15,121 nucleotides of DNA from Bacillota bacterium (lineage in GTDB: Bacteria; Bacillota; Clostridia; Acetivibrionales; DSM-1351): contig JAEZUC010000065.1 of assembly GCA_023443515.1 (NCBI GenBank), positions 1 through 15,121 of the forward strand, written 5' to 3'. Below, piece by piece: positions 1 through 5,600 of the stretch. A program made the position numbers and the translations under genes. Numbering within the stretch: position 1 is the stretch's first letter; the number at the start of each line of letters is the position of its first letter. A model generated the notes under the pieces. The model was not told where the DNA came from. It ran no database searches and was given only the letters and a program-made list of their open reading frames with translations.

Positions 1-545
1 CAAACCACTTCAATGCTTGGAAGAGCAAAGGATGGACAATGGGTAGTCACGATTACCAGATAGTTGAAACTGAAGGTTACCAGAGCAGCGGAAACTCCAA
101 CATAACAGTAAGTGAAGGCAGCGCAGGTGGCGGAGATACTGGCGGAGGAGATACCGGTGGTGGAGATACTGGCGGAGGAGATACTGGAAGTAATATTAAC
201 TTAAATTCATGGCAGTGCAACAACCGTAGCAGTAGTCTAAATGTATGGACAGGTGCTGTAGGTGGTTGGAAAGTAGGCGATTGGATACAGTTCGACAACG
301 TAAATCTTACTGGTGCAACTTACTTAAACTTCAATCTTGCGTCTGCACAGAGCGGTAGCTACAAAGTAGTTATTGACAATTACTACGGAACACAAATAGG
401 TACACTAAATTTCACCTCAACCGGCGGTTGGGATACTTATAACAATCAAAGTTGCAACCTTAGCAGTGTAAGCGGAAATCACACTGTATATATCATATGT
501 ACTAGTGGTACAGCTAACGTTGGTACTTTGACAGTAGGACATTAA
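1..545 (+). CDS. GH11 endo-1,4-beta-xylanase, C-terminal part, with CBM6/CBM36-like module (5' truncated)
   Basis: The frame is open from position 3 at the window edge, so the gene begins upstream. The ATG at 39 is an internal Met, not a start. The first ~36 residues (NHFNAWKSKGW, then DYQIVETEGYQSSG and SNITV) match the C-terminal strands of glycoside hydrolase family 11, which cleaves internal beta-1,4 bonds of xylan. A linker of four GGGDT units follows (126-185). The last ~115 residues form a beta-rich domain (WIQFDNV, GTLNFTSTGGW, HTVYIICTSG) like the CBM6/CBM36 xylan-binding modules. I cannot separate those two families by eye. The protein ends right after this domain, with no dockerin duplication, so the enzyme should be free or carbohydrate-tethered, not cellulosomal. 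The catalytic glutamates and signal peptide lie outside the window. A strong terminator follows. Family assignment is firm; CBM subfamily is uncertain. Confidence 0.88.
   Translation, partial: NHFNAWKSKGWTMGSHDYQIVETEGYQSSGNSNITVSEGSAGGGDTGGGDTGGGDTGGGDTGSNINLNSWQCNNRSSSLNVWTGAVGGWKVGDWIQFDNVNLTGATYLNFNLASAQSGSYKVVIDNYYGTQIGTLNFTSTGGWDTYNNQSCNLSSVSGNHTVYIICTSGTANVGTLTVGH
126..185 (+). repeat. Four tandem 15-bp units encoding GGGDT linker repeats
   Basis: Four consecutive in-frame 15-bp units each encode Gly-Gly-Gly-Asp-Thr. They differ only at synonymous third positions and join the xylanase catalytic domain to its binding module. Such repeats are prone to copy-number change. Confidence 0.9.
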
Positions 546-572
546 GTATTAACAGCAACTCATACAGCCTGT

Positions 573-603
573 AAAAGCCGCCTGTTTTAACAGGCGGCTT
601 TTG
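573..603. terminator. Rho-independent terminator between convergent xylanase and TOPRIM genes
   Basis: A GC-rich stem (574-584 with 591-601, core AGCCGCCTG/CAGGCGGCT) encloses the loop TTTTAA. T residues flank the plus side and a short AAAA/TTTT run serves the minus side. It ends the xylanase transcript and could also stop transcripts of the convergent pair ending at 634. Confidence 0.85.
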
Positions 604-633
604 TATTGACTATGCCGAATTGAGTTGAATATG

Positions 634-1395
634 TCACTCCTCTATAATACCAAGGTCAATAAATGCAATCGAGAGTAAGCTAACTAAATTATATGCGCTT
701 TCTTTACTATACTCTTTTTCTTGCCTTATATATATATCATTATTCATTTGCCCAATATTATCTATACTAAAATCAATTTTTTCTGCACTAAAATACTTCA
801 TCATCTCATCTGTAGCCTTTTCTATTGTTTCTATGGTAATTTTGTTTAATTGTATTTGATTATTCTGTGTCGTTACATATGCCTTAACCTTATCGCCAAT
901 ATCAAATTTCATAAGGTGAGTGTCGTCAATAAAATTTGAAACAGTATAGGCTTCTATGCAAGGATAACTCAATAGAAGCACCCCACCTCTTTCCCCATCG
1001 TCATTTTCATATGCATTCTTAAGTTGATTAATCAGCTTCTCAATTAATGGTTTATTTAAATTAGATTTGGGGTCACGATCAAAAATATAATAAATCGCTG
1101 CATTATCAACGGGAAAATTATAATTTGAAATTAATAGTTCAAATATCTTATCAAGATAAGAGTTTTCATCGCAAACATCAGAAATATTTGATTCTTCGGT
1201 GTTAATTACAGCTATCTTCGATGTACTCTTATTTTTGTTTTTAAAAAAATTGGCTTTATCTCTTCTTTTTTCAATATACTCATATCCCAATACATTACAG
1301 AAAATCCGTCTAAAAAGAGAAAATTCTGTTCTTCCACCCTCTACAATAAAGAGAACTCTACCAACACTTTTATCCTTATTTATCTTCATACTCAT
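634..1395 (-). CDS. TOPRIM/RloB-like (AbiLii-like) protein, putative phage-defence effector
   Basis: This 253-residue protein is encoded downstream of, and 20 bp overlapping, the ATPase gene. Residues 14-24 (VLFIVEGGRTE) carry the acidic strand-turn expected of a TOPRIM fold (Glu19, Glu24). Residues 101-108 (IYYIFDRD) supply a D-x-D pair (Asp106, Asp108). SYPCIEAY at 143-150 resembles the SNPCFELW-type motif I associate with RloB-like proteins. In known families (AbiL of Lactococcus, RloA/RloB, PARIS AriA/AriB) an ATPase partners such a protein, which acts as a toxic nuclease or effector upon infection. That role here is inference. The start is ambiguous between ATG 1395 and ATG 1389. Neither has a clear Shine-Dalgarno sequence, consistent with coupling to ATPase translation. 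No membrane segment or signal peptide is visible. Confidence 0.72.
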   Translation of the reverse strand: MSMKINKDKSVGRVLFIVEGGRTEFSLFRRIFCNVLGYEYIEKRRDKANFFKNKNKSTSKIAVINTEESNISDVCDENSYLDKIFELLISNYNFPVDNAAIYYIFDRDPKSNLNKPLIEKLINQLKNAYENDDGERGGVLLLSYPCIEAYTVSNFIDDTHLMKFDIGDKVKAYVTTQNNQIQLNKITIETIEKATDEMMKYFSAEKIDFSIDNIGQMNNDIYIRQEKEYSKESAYNLVSLLSIAFIDLGIIEE

Positions 1396-2530
1396 TAATT
1401 AAGTTTGGAAGTCCTCCAAACACCCCACTATTATACATTTTTTCTAAATTCTGGGCCACCCTCGGCTGTTCGTCTGAAAATCTCTTTACTTTACTACCAT
1501 TTTGCCCATTGAATTCAACAGAGTAAACTTGGTCAGGTCTTAGTATTGAGGTTGATAATAAATTTGTAGAATGGGAAACAAAGAACATTTGAGAGTTTTT
1601 TGCATTCTTAAAAAAATAGTTTACAAGTAAACGCTCTAGTTCATTGTGAAACCCACTCGAAAACTCATCAATCAAAAGCATGCCACCATTCTGAACAATA
1701 AAAAGAAGGGACGGAAGCATATTAAGTAAATTTTGGTTCCCCAGTGATTCAAGGAAATACGGAATTGAGGTGTTCAAACCTTTACGTTTAAAAAAGATAA
1801 ATCTTTCATTGTCCGTATCAGCTATTTGGGAAGAATCATTTACTTCTGCCTTATTATAATAGTCCACGGTATGTTCAAAGTTAAAATTTTTAAAGAATTC
1901 ATTAATTTCTTCTACTCCCTTATCTTTGACATATTTGGTAATACGCATATCTTGTTGCTTATAAGAAACTACACTTTTTTTGAACGGATTTACATATATT
2001 GAATTTTGTAAATAATCAAACCACTTGCGTAAAACAATATTATTTGAAAAACCTGTATTAAAATAAATAGTTCTCAGGAAAAGTATTTCATTATTTAAAT
2101 CTGTATAAACTTCCTTTTCTGTAATATATGACTTTGCTGTTGTACCCATTCTTTCAAGTAACAATTCCTCATCAACATACAATTTTTCAGTTACCATTAC
2201 CTTTTTTAAATCAAATTCAAAGAAGTAATGAATTTCCTTATTCTCAATAACAAAAAAGTAGTGTACAGAAAACTCCGGTTTTTCAGAAAAAAGACATTTC
2301 ATAAATGCTGCATTATTGTCCACCTCTCGAAAAAGTTCATCTATTAAAAGGCGAATCGCAAGTAAAGCATTTGATTTTCCCGAAGCATTAGCACCATAAA
2401 AAGCAATTCCTTTCAGAATCCCTTCATCAGAAACATTACTCTCCAAAAGCTTATAATTTGTTTTTTTAAAGTCAATTATTGTCTCATCCTTAAAAGATCT
2501 AAAATTTTTAATTATTATTTTTGCTAGCAT
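1376..2530 (-). CDS. ABC/AAA-type ATPase (AAA_15/AAA_21, AbiLi- or RloA-like)
   Basis: This 384-residue soluble ATPase begins with the typical IIIKNFRSFKDE strand. The Walker A motif is GANASGKSN at 46-54. An ABC-signature-like ESLGNQNLL lies at 261-269, Walker B plus catalytic Glu in MLLIDEF at 284-290 (Asp288, Glu289), and an H-loop VSHS at 318-321. The middle (about 60-255) is a family-specific insertion. The set of motifs matches the RecF/SMC-like ATPases that act as sensors in OLD, AbiL, PARIS, Septu and RloA systems. The start has a good ribosome site (AAGGTG, 6-7 nt before ATG) and a candidate promoter (-35 at 2574-2579, 17-bp spacer, TATAAT at 2551-2556). It is followed by the overlapping TOPRIM-like gene, so the two form one operon. 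ATPase identity is secure; the exact defence family is not. Confidence 0.85.
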   Translation of the reverse strand: MLAKIIIKNFRSFKDETIIDFKKTNYKLLESNVSDEGILKGIAFYGANASGKSNALLAIRLLIDELFREVDNNAAFMKCLFSEKPEFSVHYFFVIENKEIHYFFEFDLKKVMVTEKLYVDEELLLERMGTTAKSYITEKEVYTDLNNEILFLRTIYFNTGFSNNIVLRKWFDYLQNSIYVNPFKKSVVSYKQQDMRITKYVKDKGVEEINEFFKNFNFEHTVDYYNKAEVNDSSQIADTDNERFIFFKRKGLNTSIPYFLESLGNQNLLNMLPSLLFIVQNGGMLLIDEFSSGFHNELERLLVNYFFKNAKNSQMFFVSHSTNLLSTSILRPDQVYSVEFNGQNGSKVKRFSDEQPRVAQNLEKMYNSGVFGGLPNLINEYEDK

Positions 2531-2550
2531 ATTATCACCTTCTCGAAGTA

Positions 2551-2579
2551 ATTATATCATTCGTTAGTATTATACGCAA
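2551..2579 (-). promoter_or_regulatory. Candidate sigma-A promoter of the ATPase/TOPRIM pair
   Basis: On the minus strand TTGCGT (2574-2579) and a perfect TATAAT (2551-2556) are separated by 17 bp. They lie about 20 bp upstream of the start codon. A second TATAAT at 2569-2574 lacks a convincing -35. Confidence 0.45.
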
Positions 2580-2621
2580 ATAATTTACGTTTGATACGAT
2601 TTGTGCCGTAATATTTTTACT

Positions 2622-2705
2622 ATGTTATTAGATTATCTGCATACAGAATGTACTGCTCATTTAGAAGAGCAGAAGACGCAGAATATTAAAGCATTTGTGT
2701 GGTAG
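2622..2705 (+). pseudogene. 27-codon open frame, possible remnant C-terminus
   Basis: Between the ATPase promoter and the tRNA terminator a plus-strand frame reads ATG...TAG for 27 codons. It contains a helix-like stretch LDYLHTECTAHLEEQK. The frame is open back to 2595, no ribosome site precedes the ATG, and I do not recognise the protein. It may be the tail of a gene lost when the defence pair arrived, or chance. Confidence 0.18.
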
Positions 2706-2714
2706 AAAAGGAAA

Positions 2715-2745
2715 CAAAAAGCCAACAACAGAATAGTTGCTGACT
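2715..2745 (-). terminator. Terminator of tRNA-Arg
   Basis: A ten-base-pair stem (2736-2745 with 2720-2729) with loop TATTCT is followed on the minus strand by a T-rich tract (2715-2719). It lies immediately downstream of the tRNA-Arg 3' end. Confidence 0.75.
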
Positions 2746-2756
2746 TTTAGGCTTTT

Positions 2757-2831
2757 TGGCGTCCCGGACAGGAATCGAACCCGCATCAGTGGAACCGGAA
2801 TCCACCGCTTTATCCATTAAACTACCGAGAC
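2757..2831 (-). tRNA. tRNA-Arg(CCG)
   Basis: The minus strand folds as a full cloverleaf. The acceptor GTCTCGG pairs with CCGGGAC, the D-stem GTTT pairs with AAGC, and the anticodon stem GTGGA/TCCAC has loop TTCCGGT giving anticodon CCG. The T-loop is TTCGATT, the discriminator is G and the CCA end is encoded. It reads CGG codons. The variable loop has four nucleotides in this fold. Confidence 0.95.
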
Positions 2832-2876
2832 AATTTGTTAAGTTCACTGATATATTATAGACTATTGAAGCTCATT

Positions 2877-3353
2877 TTACAACAAAGGTGATGGAATTCT
2901 TTTCATCATTAAGTATTCCTTTATCCCATTTTTATACAAACCAGGAATAACACCAACTTCTTGATATCCTATACTTTGATATAGCCGTTTAGCTCCGGTA
3001 TTAAAGTCTGCAACTACCAGAAATAATTTTGTATGCTCCTTGGAGTTTGTGTCTTCAAAGTATTGTAATAACTTTTTCCCTATACCAAGATTTCGATATT
3101 CCTCTTTTACAGCAATTATATGTAGATAAGGGAAACTATGGAATGAACCGTTTTCAACAACCCAAATAAAACCGACGCATAAGCCCTCTTTATTTATAGC
3201 TACAAAAATCTCTCCCTTTGAAATTCCGTCTTTAACAGCATTAGTAGCCGAATTTTCTTTAGAAAAATATACTCTCCCTAATTCTGATTTCTGCAAAGCA
3301 TCAACGCAATCAATAGAGTGATTATCCTGCGCTTTAATAATACTTACTTTCAT
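2877..3353 (-). CDS. GNAT-family N-acetyltransferase
   Basis: This 158-residue single-domain protein is of usual GNAT length. The acetyl-CoA pyrophosphate-binding motif A is seen as LHIIAVKEEYRNLGIGKKLL, with the R/QxxGxG loop RNLGIG at 87-92. The C-terminal part NTGAKRLYQSIGYQEVG is the typical motif B region that closes GNAT folds. It should transfer an acetyl group from acetyl-CoA to an amine. The substrate cannot be told from the sequence. The start is fixed by AAAGGAG placed 7-8 nt before ATG. It lies downstream of amj on the same strand with a 125-bp gap holding an imperfect inverted repeat, so it may have its own promoter. Confidence 0.85.
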   Translation of the reverse strand: MKVSIIKAQDNHSIDCVDALQKSELGRVYFSKENSATNAVKDGISKGEIFVAINKEGLCVGFIWVVENGSFHSFPYLHIIAVKEEYRNLGIGKKLLQYFEDTNSKEHTKLFLVVADFNTGAKRLYQSIGYQEVGVIPGLYKNGIKEYLMMKRIPSPLL

Positions 3354-3394
3354 ATGACTTTCTCCTTTTAAAGAAACTCAAAAATATCAACTAA

Positions 3395-3426
3395 ATTCTC
3401 ACAATACTGTTTATAGTTGTGTGAAT
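3395..3426. repeat. Imperfect inverted repeat between amj and the GNAT gene
   Basis: ATTCTCACAA (3395-3404) and TTGTGTGAAT (3417-3426) are complementary at nine of ten positions around a 12-nt loop. The minus-strand T-tract is poor, so it could be a weak amj terminator or an operator for the acetyltransferase gene. Confidence 0.35.
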
Positions 3427-3478
3427 TTTCTTTTCTGACCAGGATTGCATTTATGCCCGCAAATATATTTTTCCCATA

Positions 3479-4282
3479 TCATATCACCCTTGCAATACTT
3501 GCAACAGCCATTGCTGCAGGAACCAATAAAAGCTGCGCCAGCATTGTTCCCACTATAAGTCCGCACACAATAAATATAACACAGCGGCTGAAGTCCAACT
3601 CTGTACACTGACCTTTTATAACATCATCAGTCATCATTGATATGTAAGGATCAATAAATAAAAACATAAGGATAGTTGCAACTCCATTTATTGCTGACGA
3701 CAGAGTACTGCAGGTTGTTCTGAACTCAGGGTAGAGGCAACCTGCATATAATGAAGCAAGTACTCCTACTGTAGAAATGGAAGATGTAATTACATTTAAC
3801 GCTACTATTTTCTTTGGTATCTTTCTAAAACTTTTCAATTGCGATAAATTTTCCTTTTTAGGAATGGTAATACTCCTCTTGAATTGTTCAACCCCTGATT
3901 TAGAAAATCCATGTAAAATAAGTCTGGGAACAGACCTGTAAACACTAAAGGATTCTACGGCCTTTGTGAAAACTCTTATAAACGTAGGCAGGAGCAATGC
4001 ACCGATTATTGTTGCAAGAGTAGCTGAAAGTAATATCCACCTGAAAATATGTAGCATGCCGTCTGTATTTCCGCCCTCAATGCTTTTTTCAATGGTTTTT
4101 GCAAGCAACGGGGCCTGAAAGGTGTTAGCTGTCCTTGACAGAAGAGCAAATACGTTAAATATTGCAAAAGCAACTGCTATTCTCCCTGTCTTTACACCTA
4201 CTATTCTGACACTGTAGGCCAACGTTCCTACTACATATATTACTAGGGTAAGTACAAGAACGGCTATTACTTGTATGGTCAT
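3479..4282 (-). CDS. amj: Lipid II flippase Amj family protein
   Basis: This 267-residue polytopic membrane protein begins MTIQVIAVLVLTLVIYVVGT and continues LAYSVRIVGVKTGRIA and LLSRTANTFQAPLL. These resemble Bacillus subtilis YdaH/Amj, which is of near-identical length. Amj is the MurJ-unrelated flippase that moves lipid II across the cytoplasmic membrane for peptidoglycan synthesis. Hydrophobic segments lie near residues 3-22, 35-50, 80-100, 158-180, 198-215 and 233-265. A charged cytoplasmic-looking stretch (115-157) divides two halves. The start has GGAGGT about 9 nt upstream. In B. subtilis the gene answers to cell-envelope stress; no clear ECF-type promoter is visible here. Whether a MurJ is also present in this genome cannot be seen. 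Confidence 0.88.
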   Translation of the reverse strand: MTIQVIAVLVLTLVIYVVGTLAYSVRIVGVKTGRIAVAFAIFNVFALLSRTANTFQAPLLAKTIEKSIEGGNTDGMLHIFRWILLSATLATIIGALLLPTFIRVFTKAVESFSVYRSVPRLILHGFSKSGVEQFKRSITIPKKENLSQLKSFRKIPKKIVALNVITSSISTVGVLASLYAGCLYPEFRTTCSTLSSAINGVATILMFLFIDPYISMMTDDVIKGQCTELDFSRCVIFIVCGLIVGTMLAQLLLVPAAMAVASIARVI

Positions 4283-4373
4283 TTAGAAATACCTCCATTA
4301 TAAAATGTAAGTATTCTACGCGCCCTCCCCCATTACCTTCTATATTAGTTAATATATTACACCTTTATTCCAT

Positions 4374-4413
4374 AAAAAAATCCCTCCATGCAGCTTTTTC
4401 TGCACAGACGGAT
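4374..4413 (-). terminator. Strong rho-independent terminator of the five-segment membrane protein gene
   Basis: Fourteen-nucleotide arms (4400-4413 and 4380-4393) pair with a single G:G mismatch around an A-rich loop. Seven T residues follow on the minus strand. It lies 25 bp beyond the stop at 4438 and separates this gene from amj. Confidence 0.88.
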
Positions 4414-4437
4414 ATTTTCCATGAAACCCTGCCTCAC

Positions 4438-5079
4438 CTACAATCTCAGTATAACCTGAGAAAGCAGATATTGTATTGCAGAACTGATTAGTGCATTCCA
4501 GCAAAATACAAGGACAAACACCAACCCTCTTACATTGTTTGAGAGTCTGAATAATACACACAGCCCTCTGGTAATCGCACCGTTAAACCAGAAATATGAC
4601 AGTATTCCCATAACAGTTGTAATGAACAATAAAATCAGCGAGTCAGTAGCGAACGTCCATCGGCTGCTAAAGTAAATTAAAATATCCATAGGGGTTAATA
4701 AAATGTTAGCCAGGATATAAACTTTCATAACCTTTGTAATAAGGCTGGAATATGTATTCCCCACAGAAGCATTATATCCCTCACTTCTCTTTTTGAAATG
4801 CTTTATAACGTCAAAAATAGGGTATGAGAAACAAAGTACATCTACAAACCCTATTATTAACGCAGTAATCAATAAAATAGCCGTAGTCTTAAGGTTGAAG
4901 CTTAAATTCGTTATAAAAAAACCCTTTGGATTTTGCGGATTGAGTATATAGAAAATAACATCCCGCAAACCTACAAAAACTATACCAATATAAAGCCACA
5001 TACTTTTATCCGTAAGCCTTGAATAAAAGTCTTTCTGTAGCAAAAAAAGATCAATCATTGTATTGTATTTTGATTTCAT
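4438..5079 (-). CDS. Five-segment integral membrane protein, Yip1-like topology, function unknown
   Basis: I do not recognise the family with certainty. From the chosen start the product has 213 residues. Five hydrophobic segments lie near 27-46, 64-88, 115-136, 146-166 and 184-207, after a short charged N-terminus, a layout like Yip1-domain proteins. The frame extends to an ATG at 5103, but that codon has no ribosome site. The ATG at 5079 is preceded by TAGGAG at 6-7 nt and is preferred. The gene is monocistronic: a strong terminator follows and 83 bp of very AT-rich DNA separates it from the tail-anchored gene upstream. Position between amj and spoIIE hints at an envelope or sporulation role, but that is only context. 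Confidence 0.7.
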   Translation of the reverse strand: MKSKYNTMIDLFLLQKDFYSRLTDKSMWLYIGIVFVGLRDVIFYILNPQNPKGFFITNLSFNLKTTAILLITALIIGFVDVLCFSYPIFDVIKHFKKRSEGYNASVGNTYSSLITKVMKVYILANILLTPMDILIYFSSRWTFATDSLILLFITTVMGILSYFWFNGAITRGLCVLFRLSNNVRGLVFVLVFCWNALISSAIQYLLSQVILRL

Positions 5080-5162
5080 TTCTGCTCCTATCACAAAACG
5101 CATTTATCATTATATATAATATATATTATTTAACAGAGTTCAATCAATATAGCAAGATATTT

Positions 5163-5531
5163 TTAAAATATTTCTATTAAAATGTATGCTATTGCTGCAA
5201 TACTTCCGATAAGGGCAGAATTTATTATAAGGATTTTCACAAACCGGGATTCGTTGAACTTTCTTTTTAAATGTTTTTTATAAGCCGACTTTTGCTTCTC
5301 TTTAGGTGCTGTTGCCAAGTTACTCTTGTTTTCCTTTACATAGTTATTAATTATTGCTTCTGCCTCCCTTAAAATAAATTTGTTATTGTATACGGAACTT
5401 TTCTCAATTTGCTGTTTTTTTTCATTATCTCCGCTTTGCGCATCTTGTTTCATTACCAGAATAGCCTCCTCAAACAGGTTTGAATGTATGTCTCTGAGCA
5501 CAATTACCTTCTTTTCCTTACCATAAAACAT
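5163..5531 (-). CDS. Small tail-anchored protein downstream of spoIIE, function unknown
   Basis: From the ATG at 5531 the protein has 122 residues. This start is chosen because GGAGG lies 5 nt upstream. The in-frame ATGs at 5552 and 5543 lack such a site. The N-terminus (KKVIVLRDIHSNLFEEAILVMK) looks like a small folded beta-alpha unit. Next come a charged linker and a Lys/Arg-rich stretch near 78-97. A single C-terminal hydrophobic helix (98-121) ends the protein, so it is probably tail-anchored with its bulk in the cytoplasm. It starts 69 bp after the spoIIE stop, with no convincing terminator between, so it may be co-transcribed with spoIIE and expressed in sporulation. I know no named function. 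Confidence 0.7.
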   Translation of the reverse strand: MFYGKEKKVIVLRDIHSNLFEEAILVMKQDAQSGDNEKKQQIEKSSVYNNKFILREAEAIINNYVKENKSNLATAPKEKQKSAYKKHLKRKFNESRFVKILIINSALIGSIAAIAYILIEIF

Positions 5532-5600
5532 AGTATCCTCCATAAAGAACATTTATGGTTAGTTTGTGAATATTTAACATAATTATTCAATGTTATCTCA

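Noticed and set aside
126..185. CRISPR-like direct repeats
   Set aside because: The units are contiguous, in frame, 15 bp long and code for a linker; there are no spacers.
77..298. Minus-strand frame with PPPVS repeats
   Set aside because: The repeats are only the complement of the GGGDT linker units of the xylanase.
634..2831. Integrative element with duplicated tRNA-Arg 3' end as attachment sites
   Set aside because: The ATPase/TOPRIM pair lies beyond the 3' end of tRNA-Arg, as in many islands. I looked for a copy of the tRNA 3' sequence at 546-640 and found none, and there is no integrase gene.
3411..3608. Overlapping frames on both strands at the end of amj
   Set aside because: Both lie across the amj coding end and the gap, with no ribosome site or recognisable domain.
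4283..4300. TATAAT immediately upstream of amj
   Set aside because: It abuts the ribosome site, so a transcript from it would start in or after the Shine-Dalgarno sequence. No -35 was found.
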